Positions 25,827 through 34,891 are shown, counted from the stretch's first letter. The stretch is 64,000 nt of DNA from Nocardiopsis_B sediminis (GCF_042650565.1 NZ_JBHSBH010000006.1:62001-126000), one strand, 5' to 3'. Translations and numbers: made by a program. The notes: generated from the letters alone by a model not told the origin.

Positions 25827-25880
25827 CGGTCATCGAGGACTGACGGCGCCCTTCCGGTGCCGGTACCACCTCCACCACCT

Positions 25881-25915
25881 CGGGACCCCGGGACGGCCAC
25901 CGTCCCGGGGTCCCG
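25881..25915 (+). terminator. Rho-independent terminator after MFS/tmk
   Basis: CGGGACCCCGGGACGG and its perfect 16-base complement flank a CCA loop and are followed by GGTTTT. It lies only 65 bases before the holB start, so holB probably has its own promoter. Confidence 0.88.
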
Positions 25916-25979
25916 GGTTTTCCCGGGTCTGTGGACTCGCCCCACGGCCGTCCTCCGTTCCTCCTATGCTGGGGGCACG

Positions 25980-27141
25980 ATGAGCGTCTTCGACGACCTG
26001 GTGGGCCAGGACACGGTGGTCGGCCAGCTCGGCGCCGCCGCGGCAGCNNNNNCTGGCCGGCGGTTCCGGCGGCGGCATGACCCACGCCTGGCTGTTCACC
26101 GGCCCCCCGGGGTCCGGGCGGGCCGAGGCCGCCCGGGCCTTCGCCGCCGCCCTGCAATGCCCCGATGGCGGGTGCGGCCACTGCGACTCCTGCCACCAGG
26201 TGCTCGCCGGGACCCACCCCGATGTCCTCTACGTGCGCCCCAGCGGGCTGAGCTTCGGCGTCGACAAAACCCGCGACCTCGTCCTGCGGGCGGCCTCGCG
26301 GCCCACCGGCGGGCGGTTCCGGGTGGTGCTCTTCGAAGACGCCGACCGCGCCACCGAAGCCGCCTCCAACGCCCTGCTCAAAGCGGTCGAGGAGCCCTCA
26401 CCGCGCACGGTGTGGCTGCTGTGCACGCCCACCGCCGAGGACCTGCTCGTCACCATCCGCTCCCGCTGCCGCCTGGTCACCCTGCGCACCCCGCCCACCC
26501 GCGCGGTGGTCGACGCCCTGGTCCGCGACGGCGTCGACCCCGGCGCCGCGGCCGATGCCGCGCGGGCCGCCGCCGGGCAGGTCGATCGCGCCCGCCGGCT
26601 GGCCGCCGACCCCGGCGCGCGCGAGCGCCGCTCGGAGGTGCTGTCCATCCCCGCGCGCCTCGACGGCATCGGCGCCTGCGTGTCGGCCGCCGCGCGCCTC
26701 TACGAGCTCGCCGAGGCCGAGGCGAAGGCCATCACCGGCGCCCTCGACGACCAGGAGCGCACCGACCTCAAGGCGGCGTTCGGCGAGGGCTCCACCGGCA
26801 AGGGCGTCGCCAAGGCGGTGCGCGGCGCCGCCGGCGCGCTGAAGGACCTGGAGGAGCAGCAGAAGCGCCGGGCCACCCGCATCAAGCGCGACACCTACGA
26901 CCTCGCCCTGATGGACCTCGTGGCGTTCTACCGCGACGTCCTCGCCATCCAGATGGGCGCCGGTGTGGAGCGGTCCACCGGTTCCCACGAGGCCGACCTC
27001 ACCCGGGTCGCCCGCGCCTCGACCCCCCGTGCCACCCTGCGCCGGATCGACGCGATCATGGAGTGCCGCGAGCGCATCGGCGCCAACGTGCACCCGCAGA
27101 TCGCCATGGAGGCCATGACCGCGGCGCTCTATCTGGGATGA
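25980..27141 (+). CDS. holB: DNA polymerase III delta' subunit (interrupted by an assembly gap)
   Basis: HolB is a clamp-loader subunit. The N-terminus MSVFDDLVGQDTVVGQLGAA starts at ATG 25980 in one frame; after the five-N gap at 26048-26052 the protein continues in another frame (LAGGSGGGMTHAWLFTGPPG...). The break disappears if the real gap length is 2 more (mod 3) than drawn, so I treat it as an assembly artefact, not a pseudogene. Visible motifs are the degenerate P-loop GPPGSGRAEA (Arg for Lys, as in non-ATPase delta') and the zinc-binding CPDGGCGHCDSC (about residue 60). FEDADRATEAASNALLKAVE and the SRC region (RSRCRLVTL) complete the core. A convergent hairpin follows. Confidence 0.93.
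26048..26052. other. Assembly gap (5 N) inside holB
   Basis: Five unknown bases split the holB frame in an Ala/Gly-coding GC-rich stretch. For an intact gene the true length must be congruent to 1 mod 3 (for example 4 or 7), not 5. Confidence 0.95.
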
Positions 27142-27154
27142 CCCCCGTGACACC

Positions 27155-27221
27155 GCATCCGGGCCGGCCGCGGGCCGCAGCCGACGATCCGCGGCCCGCG
27201 GTGCGCCCGGCCCCCGGATGC
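27155..27221. terminator. Large two-part hairpin between convergent genes
   Basis: The outer arms (GCATCCGGGCCGG with CCCGGCCCCCGGATGC) and inner arms (GCGGGCCGC with GCGGCCCGC) nest into one cruciform-like structure. It lies between the stop of rightward holB and that of the leftward small gene, so it should terminate both. Confidence 0.75.
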
Positions 27222-27227
27222 GCCCGG

Positions 27228-27536
27228 CTACCCCGTGCGCACGATGGCGGCCCCGAGCACGCCGTCGCCGTCCTCGAACCAGACCGCCGACAGCGGGGGG
27301 ACATGCCCGCCCACCGTGTCCGGGCGGCGGGCGCACGTGCAGTGTTCCCGGGTCACGCTCACCTCCTCGCTCGGCTCCGCCGGCCCCGCCAGAGGGCCTG
27401 CGGCCGGAGGCGGCGCCAACTCCGCTCGCTCGTCGGCTCGCCGTTCGGGGGCCACAGGCCGGCGGCACGCCGTGCAGCTCGCCTCGGGCGCGGGCCGGTG
27501 CCTGGCCCCGATGGGCGTGAACCGGTGCTGGAGCAT
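27228..27536 (-). CDS. Small hypothetical protein with two CxxC-like motifs
   Basis: This is a 102-residue frame on the strand opposite to holB and the downstream peptidase gene. I start at the ATG 27536 (MLQHRFTPIGARHRPAPEAS) because GGGAG lies seven bases upstream. It has CTAC at about residue 21 and CTC at about 68, a Pro/Ala-rich middle and an ordered-looking C-terminus (GGHVPPLSAVWFEDGDGVLG). I do not recognise a family. The paired cysteines could bind a metal, which is a guess. The ribosome site and the shared terminator support it as a real gene. Confidence 0.55.
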   Translation of the reverse strand: MLQHRFTPIGARHRPAPEASCTACRRPVAPERRADERAELAPPPAAGPLAGPAEPSEEVSVTREHCTCARRPDTVGGHVPPLSAVWFEDGDGVLGAAIVRTG

Positions 27537-27724
27537 GTCGTTCTCCCTTCCGGTGACCTGTCTACGCCGCGCCCCGTGCCCGGGTCCGCCACTCGCGCAC
27601 GGACACCGCGGCGCGGACACCGATCCGGATCCCGGACACGCGCAATGGGGGGTTACGGCCCCACGAACACGGGACCGGAACCGGCACCGGGACCGCCCGC
27701 CGACACCGACACGAACGGGGCTGC

Positions 27725-29266
27725 GTGAACACGAAGCGATGGGCGCGCGGCGCCGCTCCGGCGGCGCTGGCCGCCCTCTTGGCGGCGGGGTGCACCCCCG
27801 CCCCCTCCGGCGACGGCACCGGCGCCGGCTCCGACCCGCTCGCGGAGTTCCACGCCCAGGAGATCTCCTGGGAACAGTGCGACGCCGGGTTCGAGTGCGG
27901 CACCTACGACGTGCCGCTCGACTACGAGGACCCCGGCGGCGCGCGGCTGTCGATCGCGGTCAAGCGGCTGCCCGCCACGGGCGACCGCGAGGGCTCCCTG
28001 CTCATCAACCCCGGCGGCCCCGGCGGGTCGGGCTACGACTACGCCGGCTCCGCCACCGGGGTCGTCAGCGAGCAGGTCCGCGAGCGCTACGACGTGGTCG
28101 GCTTCGACCCGCGGGGCGTGGGCCGCAGCTCCCCGGTCACCTGCCTGGACCGCGCGCAGCTCGACGACTTCCTCGGCGCCGAGTACGACAGCGAGGACGG
28201 CGACTCCGACTCCGCCGAGCTGACCGACGACGGCCTGCGCCAGATGGAGCAGGGCAACCGCGACTTCGTCGACGCCTGCTGGGACTCCTCCGGCGACCTC
28301 CTGCCGCACGTGGGCACCGCCGACGTCGCCCGCGACATGGACGTGCTGCGCGCGGTGCTCGGCGACGACCGCCTCACCTACCTCGGCAAGTCCTACGGCA
28401 CCTACATCGGCACGGTCTACGCCGACCTCTTCCCCGACCGGGTACGCGCCCTCGTGCTCGACGGCGCCCTGGACCCGTCGGTGAACCAGCTGGAGCTGAG
28501 CGTGCAGCAGGCCACCGGGTTCGAGACCGCCCTGCGGGCGTTCATCACCGACTGCCTGGACCGGGCGGACTGCCCGCTCGGCGGCCCCGACGACACGGTC
28601 GGATCCGCGACCGGCCGGATCGAGGGCCTGCTCGCCGACGCCGCCCGGGAGCCGCTGCGCAACGACCTCGGCGATGGCCGCGAGGTCAACCGTGCTCGGG
28701 TCGAGACCGGGATCGTGGCCGCCCTCTACAGCGAGACCTTCTGGCCGCAGGTGCGCACCGCCCTCGCCGACGCCTTCGACGGCGACGGCACCGCCCTGCT
28801 GCGCCTCGGCGACCGCCTCTACGACCGCGGCTCCGAGCGGGCCTATGAGAACTCCACCGCCGCGCTCGTCGCCGTCAACTGCGCCGACCACCCCAGCCCG
28901 CGCGACATCGGCGACTACGAGGAGGCGGCGGCCGAGGCCGCGGAGGAGTCCCCCATCTTCGGGCCCACCCTCGCCTGGGGCGCGCTGCCGTGCGCGTACT
29001 GGCCCGAGGAGGCGGTGGCGGAGCCGGCACCGCTGACCGGTGCCGGGGCCGACCCGATCCTGGTGGTGGGGACCACCCGCGACCCCGCCACCCCCTACGA
29101 GTGGTCCGAGGCGCTGGCCGGGCGGCTCGAATCCGGGGTGCTGCTGACCCGCGAGGGCGACGGCCACACCGCCTACCGGACCGGCGACGACTGCATCGAC
29201 GCGGCGGTCGACGCCTACCTGCTCGCCGGCGAGGTCCCCGAGGACGGCACGGTCTGCCGGGAGTGA
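27725..29266 (+). CDS. Secreted alpha/beta-hydrolase lipoprotein, tripeptidyl aminopeptidase-like
   Basis: This 513-residue S33-type serine peptidase belongs to the group containing Streptomyces Tap/Slp and mycobacterial Hip1. The signal peptide ends in the lipobox LLAAGC with Cys23, so the mature protein should be a membrane lipoprotein facing outward. The oxyanion region LLINPGGPGGSGYDYA precedes the nucleophile in LGKSYGTYIGT (about residue 222). The Asp is in VGTTRDPATPYEW and the His in GDGHTAYRTGDDC near the end. The C-terminal half is the TAP-like domain with extra cysteines likely in disulphides. Start is GTG. It probably trims N-terminal tripeptides from extracellular proteins. The equivalent gene stands downstream of topA/tmk/holB in other actinomycetes. 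Confidence 0.92.
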   Translation: MNTKRWARGAAPAALAALLAAGCTPAPSGDGTGAGSDPLAEFHAQEISWEQCDAGFECGTYDVPLDYEDPGGARLSIAVKRLPATGDREGSLLINPGGPGGSGYDYAGSATGVVSEQVRERYDVVGFDPRGVGRSSPVTCLDRAQLDDFLGAEYDSEDGDSDSAELTDDGLRQMEQGNRDFVDACWDSSGDLLPHVGTADVARDMDVLRAVLGDDRLTYLGKSYGTYIGTVYADLFPDRVRALVLDGALDPSVNQLELSVQQATGFETALRAFITDCLDRADCPLGGPDDTVGSATGRIEGLLADAAREPLRNDLGDGREVNRARVETGIVAALYSETFWPQVRTALADAFDGDGTALLRLGDRLYDRGSERAYENSTAALVAVNCADHPSPRDIGDYEEAAAEAAEESPIFGPTLAWGALPCAYWPEEAVAEPAPLTGAGADPILVVGTTRDPATPYEWSEALAGRLESGVLLTREGDGHTAYRTGDDCIDAAVDAYLLAGEVPEDGTVCRE

Positions 29267-29307
29267 CGGCGGGTTCGGTGACCGATCGGGGGGCCGATCG
29301 GGGGGCC

Positions 29308-29334
29308 GGCGGGAGCCGCCGCGGGGCTCCCGCC
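29308..29334 (+). terminator. Hairpin terminator after the peptidase gene
   Basis: A perfect 10-bp stem GGCGGGAGCC/GGCTCCCGCC with a seven-base loop lies 42 bases after the stop. It is preceded by a tandem GATCGGGGGGCC direct repeat (two copies, about 29284-29307). Confidence 0.75.
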
Positions 29335-29408
29335 ACACGGTGCCGGGCGGTCGCGGGACCCGCTAGAATGGTGGCGCTCCGCGTGAAGCGGGGCCCCATT
29401 GGGACAGC

Positions 29409-29481
29409 GCCGCCTTAGCTCAGTCGGCAGAGCGATTCACTCGTAATGAATAGGTCGTCGGTTCGATTCCGACAGGCGGCT
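29409..29481 (+). tRNA. tRNA-Thr (anticodon CGT)
   Basis: All four arms form. Acceptor GCCGCCT pairs with AGGCGGC. The D arm is GCTC...GAGC. The anticodon arm is ATTCA-CTCGTAA-TGAAT with CGT at 34-36, and the T arm is GTCGG-TTCGATT-CCGAC. CCA is not encoded. It reads ACG. Confidence 0.96.
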
Positions 29482-29666
29482 CGGATGAGGGTCCGGACCA
29501 GGTCGCGGGAGCGGCCGGGTACCGGGCCCTTCGTCGTATCCACCCCCGCGCCCTCCGTAGCGGCGGCCCTGTGGCCGCAACGTCGATACGGTACATATCG
29601 CACTGTGTTCCTTGCCCTGGCCGCCGGCGGCGCGGGCCGGGCCTGTCCGCCCCGAGGAGCTTGAGG

Positions 29667-32600
29667 ATGCAAACGGTCCGGGTGTCGCAGACCGACCCGT
29701 GGGCGTTCCCCGGGCTGGCCCAAGCGCTCCAGGAACCCGTGTTCTCCGGCGCCGACCTCTACGTCCACATCGATCCCGGCCACTACACCGAGCCGCTGCT
29801 GAAGATCGACCGGCACGTCATCGTCGTCCCCGCCGCCGGGCCCGGCACGGTCACCATCGCCCGGGGCGGCGACGACGGCAACGTCTTCCGGGTGCACGGC
29901 CGGCTGGAGACCTACGGCCTCGCCGTCCGCGGCGACAGCCCCGAATACCCCGTGGTCTACGTCGACCCGGCGGGCTCGTTCAAGGCGGTCGACTGCACGT
30001 TCGACGCGCCCCGCGACATCACGGCCAAGGACGCCCGGATGGACCTGGAGCGGTGCGTGTTCGCCGGGTCCGGCGCCTACTTCCTCGGGTCGGGCGGCTC
30101 GGTGTCGGGGTGCCGCTTCGACACCGGAATGCTCTCCGTCAGCGCCGGGGGCTCACCGGTCGTCAACGACTGCGAGTTCACCGGGTGCCGCGGGCTCAAC
30201 ACGGTCTACATCACCGGCGGGTCGCCGGTGATCCGCGACAGCCGGATCAGCGACGGCGGCACCGCCACCTCGCCCGCCGTCTACATCGGCGAGAAGTCGA
30301 AGGCGGAGCTGCACAACTGCGTGATCGACGGCGACCACGGGCGGGCCGTGCACGTCACCGGGTCGACCGCGGTCCTCAGCGGCTGCCGGGTCACCGGCGG
30401 GGGAGACGGCGAGAACAGCGTCCACGTGGTGCAGGACAGCGACGTCACCCTCGCCGACTGCGACGTCACCGATTCCCCGCGGGTCGCGGTGATGTGCCAC
30501 GGGGCCGACCTCGTGTGCACCGACGTGCGCATCACCCGCCCCGCGGCCTCCGCGATCGGCGTCATCGGCGGCACCGCCCGGCTGACCGGCGTGCACATCT
30601 CCGACGCCGGACTCAACGGGGTCCTCATCCAGGACGCCCGGGTCACCGCCTCCGACGTGCGGGTCCAGGGCGGGCGCAGCCCCGACCACGCCGGCGTCCA
30701 CCTCGACCGCGCCCGGCTGGAGCTGCGCGACGCCGAGATCGCCGACAGCGCCGCGACCGCCGTCCTCATCCGCGACTCCTCCACGCTGACCATGGAGCAG
30801 GTGGTGGTCAAGGACACCGTCTACGGGATCCAGGCGCAGGCCGACAGCACGCTCAAGGTCACCGGCGGCGACATCCGGGCGTGCTCCTACACCGGCATCC
30901 TCGTCGGCGGGGCCAGCCAGGCCGAGGTCGTCCGCTCCGCGGTGACGGCCTGCGCCGAGGAGGCCGTCCGGGCCGACCACGGCACCCTGCGGCTGCGCGA
31001 CTCCACCGTGACCGGCCGCATGTCGATCGGCATCGCCGCCACCGGCGAGAGCACCGTGACCGTCGAGGGCTGCACCGTCTCGGGCTCCAGCCGGTCCGCC
31101 GCCTACCTGGACGACGGCACCCGCTTCCAGCTCATCGGGTGCACCCTGGAGGTCGACGAAGGGCTGGCCATCGAGGGCGAGGACCACCCCGGGCTGCGGC
31201 TGGAGCGCACCGAGGTCACCGGGGCGGCCGGCCGGGTCCGCGCCCGGGCCGACGCCGCGGGGCCCGCCGCCCAGGCGGGCGCCGACGGCGGGCCGCAGCC
31301 GCTGCCCGACCTGCTGGCGGAACTCGACGCCATGGTCGGGCTGGAGGGGGTGAAGCGGGAGGTCCGCGCCCTGGTCAGCTTCCAGCAGGTCAGCGAGAAG
31401 CGGCGCGAGGCCGGCCTGCCCGCCCTCAACGTCGGCCGCCACCTGGTCTTCTCCGGCCCGCCCGGTACCGGCAAGACCACCGTCGCCCGGCTCTACGGGC
31501 GCATCCTCCGCTCGCTGGGCGTGCTGGAGCCGGGCCGTTTCATCGAGGCGTCGCGTGCCGACCTGGTGGCCGAGCACCTGGGCGGCACCACGAAGAAGAC
31601 CGCGGAACTGTTCGCGAGGGCCCGCGGCGGCGTGCTCTTCATCGACGAGGCCTACACGCTCGCCCGCAAGTTCGGCTCGGGCAACGACTTCGGCCAGGAG
31701 GCCATCGACACCCTCATCAAGCTCATGGAGGACCACCGCGAAGAGGTCGTCGTGGTCTTCGCCGGCTACTCCAGCGAGATGCGCGAGTTCATCGGCGCCA
31801 ACCCGGGGCTGAAGTCGCGGATCTCGCGCATCATCGACTTCGAGAACTACAGCCCCGACGAGCTCTCCGTCATCGCCGCCGGCATGGCGCGCGACCAGGG
31901 CTACGTGCTCGACGACGGCGTCCCCGACCTGTTCACCCGCCACTTCCGGCGCATGCCCCGCGACGAGACGTTCGGCAACGGCCGCGAGGCCCGCCGCATC
32001 TTCGAGGCGGCCATCCAGCGCCAGGCGGTCCGGCTCTCCCAGGAAGGGGCGGTGCTCGACGCCGCGAGCCTGGCCCTGCTCACCGTCGCCGACCTGGAGG
32101 GGGTCGTCGAGACCGGGCTCGCCTCACGTGTCGGCGCCCCGCGCGACCGCGAGCAGGCGGCCGCGCTGCTCGGCCGGCTCGACGCGATGGTCGGCCTGGC
32201 CGAGGTCAAGCGCGAGGTCGCCGACCTCATCGACCTCATCTCCGCGTCGCGGCGCCGGCGGGCCGCCGGGCTCCAGGCGGCGTCGCCGTCGCGCCACCTC
32301 GTCTTCGCCGGCCCGCCGGGAACGGGCAAGACCACCGTCGCGCGGATCTACGGCGAGCTGCTGGCGGCGCTGGGGGTGCTCGCCCAGGGGCAGGTGGTCG
32401 AGGCCAGCCGGGCCGACCTGGTCGGGCGCTACGTGGGCGAGACCGCCCAGCTCACCCGCGCGGTGTTCGACAGCGCGCGGGGCGGGGTGCTGTTCATCGA
32501 CGAGGCCTACGCCTTGGCGCGCGAGGGCGGCAGCGGGCACGACTTCGGCCGCGAGGCCGTGGACACCCTGATCAAGCTCATGGAGGACCACCGCGACGAG

Positions 32601-32969
32601 GTGGTGGTGATCGCGGCCGGCTACACCGCGGAGATGCTGGGCTTCCTGGCCACCAACCCGGGCCTGGCCTCGCGGTTCTCCCGCACCATCACCTTCGCCC
32701 CGTTCGCCGCGGGCGAGCTGGTCGACATCTTCCGCGGCATGGCCGGGGCGGGCGACTTCGTGGTGCCCGGCGAGACCGCCGACACGGTGGCCGCGTACCT
32801 GGCGGCGCACGCCGACCGGTTCGCCGACGGCAACGGGCGCGAGGTCCGCAAGCTGGTGGAGTCGAGCATCACCCGCCAGTCCCGCCGGATCGAGCGCCTG
32901 GCGGCCGGCCGGGAACCGTCGGTCGACGAACTGAAGGCGCTGCTGCCCGAGGACATCGGCGAGGACTGA
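29667..32969 (+). CDS. Right-handed beta-helix protein fused to two CbxX/EccA-type AAA+ ATPase domains
   Basis: This 1100-residue protein has three parts. Residues about 20-525 are a parallel beta-helix of many roughly 22-residue rungs (for example SGCRVTGGGDGENSVHVVQD, then VTLADCDVT). There is a short Ala-rich linker. Two AAA+ domains of the CbxX/CfqX/SpoVK/EccA type follow: Walker A GPPGTGKTT at 597 and 882, and Walker B VLFIDEAY at 656 and 941. Both have the central-pore loop region and arginine-rich second region, so both look active. There is no signal peptide; it should be cytoplasmic. ATG has GAGGAG at seven bases. EccA ATPases of type VII secretion carry TPRs instead of a beta-helix. 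No other secretion genes are nearby, so the partner is unknown. Confidence 0.88.
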   Translation: MQTVRVSQTDPWAFPGLAQALQEPVFSGADLYVHIDPGHYTEPLLKIDRHVIVVPAAGPGTVTIARGGDDGNVFRVHGRLETYGLAVRGDSPEYPVVYVDPAGSFKAVDCTFDAPRDITAKDARMDLERCVFAGSGAYFLGSGGSVSGCRFDTGMLSVSAGGSPVVNDCEFTGCRGLNTVYITGGSPVIRDSRISDGGTATSPAVYIGEKSKAELHNCVIDGDHGRAVHVTGSTAVLSGCRVTGGGDGENSVHVVQDSDVTLADCDVTDSPRVAVMCHGADLVCTDVRITRPAASAIGVIGGTARLTGVHISDAGLNGVLIQDARVTASDVRVQGGRSPDHAGVHLDRARLELRDAEIADSAATAVLIRDSSTLTMEQVVVKDTVYGIQAQADSTLKVTGGDIRACSYTGILVGGASQAEVVRSAVTACAEEAVRADHGTLRLRDSTVTGRMSIGIAATGESTVTVEGCTVSGSSRSAAYLDDGTRFQLIGCTLEVDEGLAIEGEDHPGLRLERTEVTGAAGRVRARADAAGPAAQAGADGGPQPLPDLLAELDAMVGLEGVKREVRALVSFQQVSEKRREAGLPALNVGRHLVFSGPPGTGKTTVARLYGRILRSLGVLEPGRFIEASRADLVAEHLGGTTKKTAELFARARGGVLFIDEAYTLARKFGSGNDFGQEAIDTLIKLMEDHREEVVVVFAGYSSEMREFIGANPGLKSRISRIIDFENYSPDELSVIAAGMARDQGYVLDDGVPDLFTRHFRRMPRDETFGNGREARRIFEAAIQRQAVRLSQEGAVLDAASLALLTVADLEGVVETGLASRVGAPRDREQAAALLGRLDAMVGLAEVKREVADLIDLISASRRRRAAGLQAASPSRHLVFAGPPGTGKTTVARIYGELLAALGVLAQGQVVEASRADLVGRYVGETAQLTRAVFDSARGGVLFIDEAYALAREGGSGHDFGREAVDTLIKLMEDHRDEVVVIAAGYTAEMLGFLATNPGLASRFSRTITFAPFAAGELVDIFRGMAGAGDFVVPGETADTVAAYLAAHADRFADGNGREVRKLVESSITRQSRRIERLAAGREPSVDELKALLPEDIGED

Positions 32970-32985
32970 GAGACGATGCCCGTCC

Positions 32986-33060
32986 CCCGGGCGGACGCGA
33001 CGGGACCGAGCCGCCCACGGACGCGGCCGGCGCGACGGGACTGAGCCGCGTCCGCCCGGG
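32986..33060 (+). terminator. 14-bp inverted repeat enclosing a direct repeat, after the beta-helix/AAA+ gene
   Basis: CCCGGGCGGACGCG (32986-32999) and its exact complement (33047-33060) enclose about 47 bases. Inside, GCGACGGGAC(C/T)GAGCCGC occurs twice (about 32997 and 33032). It could terminate the upstream gene or form an mRNA structure 12 bases before the next start codon. Confidence 0.55.
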
Positions 33061-33072
33061 TAGGGACCCGGC

Positions 33073-33438
33073 ATGGGGTTCCTGCTGATGGTGCTCGTGG
33101 TACTGGCGGCGGTGGTCGTGCTGCGCGTCGGCGCCCTCGTGACCGACCGGCTGGGGCCCGGCGGCACACCGCCCACGGCCGGCCCCGGCCCCGAGCACTC
33201 GGCCGGCCCGGCGTCCGTACCCGGCGGCTACACCCTGCTGGACCCCACCGGCGGCGTCCCAGGGGCGGCGCCGGCCCCCGGCCAGGCGCTCCCCGCCGAG
33301 GTGGTGGCGCACGTGCACGGCCTGCTCGCGCAGGACCGCGCCAATGAGGCGGTGGCGGCCGTCCGCGACGCGACCGGGCTCCCCCCGGACCAGGCGAGCG
33401 CCCTGGTCGCCCGTATCCGCGACGGCGGGTCGGGCTGA
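33073..33438 (+). CDS. Small membrane protein with L7/L12-like C-terminal domain
   Basis: This 121-residue protein has one N-terminal membrane helix (LLMVLVVLAAVVVLRVGALV, about 4-24), a Pro/Gly linker and a helical C-terminus (about 78-117). The segment NEAVAAVRDATGLPPDQASA resembles the ribosomal L7/L12 C-terminal fold ('eAvkalrexTGLgLkeAkxLV'). Similar short proteins are common in actinomycetes with no known role. The start ATG lies 12 bases after a strong inverted repeat; the ribosome site (TAGGGACC) is weak. It may be cotranscribed with the beta-helix/AAA+ gene 103 bases upstream. Confidence 0.75.
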   Translation: MGFLLMVLVVLAAVVVLRVGALVTDRLGPGGTPPTAGPGPEHSAGPASVPGGYTLLDPTGGVPGAAPAPGQALPAEVVAHVHGLLAQDRANEAVAAVRDATGLPPDQASALVARIRDGGSG

Positions 33439-33517
33439 GTCCCGGGCCTCACCCGGCCACCGCGACGTTCGGCCGGGGTGCGTCCGAACCCCGGCCGTGC
33501 ACGACCTCGGCCCGCCC

Positions 33518-34891
33518 CTACGCGCGCGGCAGGGTGCGCGACAGCTCCGGGAACGCGGCCAGGTACCCGTCAAGGAGGGTGCGGGCCGTGGCCACCGAGT
33601 CGACCAGTGGGTGGGTGGCGAACGCCCGGAGGGCGGGGGTGCGGGAGCCGGTGTGCACGGCCTCGATGACGTCGCGCTCCACCGACTTCACCGCGTGCAC
33701 CAGCGCCATCTGGCGGCCGTCGAGTGGTGCCACGGCCAGTGGGCGGGCGCCCGAGGCGTCGACCAGGCAGGGGACCTCCACGACAGCGTCGGCGTCCAGG
33801 CCGGGCAGCGCCCCACGGTTGCGGACGTCGACGATGAGCCGGGCGGGCTCGTCGCGCGCGACCGCGCGCATCACCGCGAGGGCGACCTCCTCGTACCCGC
33901 CGCCGTCCAGGTCCTCCTCGGCCCGGTCGAACCCGCCCGCCGCGCGCCGGTTGTCGGCCATGTAGGTCGCCTCCCGCTCCAGGCGCGTGCGGTCCCACAG
34001 GGTGAACGCCTCGGCGGGGCGGGCTGCCGCCGCGGGATAGAACTCCGCCTGCTGGTCCACGATCTGCTCGCCGCGGGTCCGCGCGGCCTCCAGGGCCTGG
34101 GCGCGCGCCTCGCGGGCGAGGTCGTAGTAGTGCAGGTACTCGTTGGGCAGCGCCCCGATGGCGCGCAGCCACGCGGCCCCGAACAGCCGGCCTTCCTCGA
34201 AGGACTCCAGGGCCTCGGTGTCGGCGAGCAGTCCGGGCAGCCGGTCGTGCCCGCCCCACCACAGGCCGCGCAGCCAGCCGAGGTGGTTCAGGCCGGCGTA
34301 GTCGGCGCGCACCGCGGCCGGGTCCAGGCCCAGGGCCCGCGCGGCCCGGCGGGCCAGCCCCGTCGGGGAGTCGCAGATCCCGACGACGCGGTCGCCGAGC
34401 ACCGCCGACATCGCCTCGGTGACCAGCCCCGCCGGGTTGGTGAAGTTCACCACCCACGCCTCGGGAGCCCGCTCTGCCACGGTGCGGGCCACGTGCAGCG
34501 CCACCGGTAGGGTGCGCAGCCCATAGCTGATCCCGCCCGCGCCCACGGTCTCCTGGCCGAGGACGCCCGCCGCCAAGGCCACGCGCTCGTCGAGGACCCG
34601 GCCGGCCATCCCGCCCACGCGCATCGCGGAGAACACCATTCCGGCGCCGTCGAGCGCGGCGCCGAGGTCGGTCTCGGCGCGCACATCGGGGCGCGGGGGT
34701 ACCCCGTGCCGCGTGCGGTGGGCGTCGCGCTGGCGGTCCAGGACGGCCCCGATCGCGGTGAGCCGCTGCGGGTCGGTGTCGTAGAGCACGACCTCGGTGA
34801 TGACGGAGTCGTCGCGCAGGCCGTCGGCGAGCAGCGCCCGGTACACCAGGGGGACCCGGAACCCGCCCCCGCCCAGGATCGTCAATCGCAC
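33518..34891 (-). CDS. Family 4 glycoside hydrolase (6-phospho-beta-glucosidase-like)
   Basis: GH4 enzymes cleave phosphoglycosides by an NAD- and Mn-dependent redox mechanism. This 457-residue protein has the NAD-binding start LTILGGGGFRVPLVYRALL, the motif VVNFTNPAGLVTEAMS, and GICDSPTGLARR followed by GLNHLGWLRG. That order includes the metal-ligand Cys and His of the 6-phospho-beta-glucosidase branch. GTG 34891 follows AAGGGGG and is the natural start of the NAD motif; the open frame further upstream lies in another gene's antisense. It is divergent from the PfkB kinase. No PTS genes are close, so the phospho-sugar source is unclear; phosphorylation by the neighbouring kinase is one possibility. 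Confidence 0.92.
   Translation of the reverse strand: MRLTILGGGGFRVPLVYRALLADGLRDDSVITEVVLYDTDPQRLTAIGAVLDRQRDAHRTRHGVPPRPDVRAETDLGAALDGAGMVFSAMRVGGMAGRVLDERVALAAGVLGQETVGAGGISYGLRTLPVALHVARTVAERAPEAWVVNFTNPAGLVTEAMSAVLGDRVVGICDSPTGLARRAARALGLDPAAVRADYAGLNHLGWLRGLWWGGHDRLPGLLADTEALESFEEGRLFGAAWLRAIGALPNEYLHYYDLAREARAQALEAARTRGEQIVDQQAEFYPAAAARPAEAFTLWDRTRLEREATYMADNRRAAGGFDRAEEDLDGGGYEEVALAVMRAVARDEPARLIVDVRNRGALPGLDADAVVEVPCLVDASGARPLAVAPLDGRQMALVHAVKSVERDVIEAVHTGSRTPALRAFATHPLVDSVATARTLLDGYLAAFPELSRTLPRA

Noticed and set aside
25857..27728. Frame that appears to continue through the 5-N gap in holB
   Set aside because: Downstream of the gap this frame gives Arg-rich nonsense; the delta' protein is in another frame. 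The continuity is produced by the arbitrary gap length.
29409..29481. Integration site for a mobile element at tRNA-Thr
   Set aside because: No second copy of the tRNA 3' end and no phage or integrase gene within the window.
29571..29666. Extended N-terminus of the beta-helix/AAA+ protein
   Set aside because: The frame is open upstream, but the extra residues are Arg/Gly/Pro-rich, and ATG 29667 has GAGGAG at seven bases.
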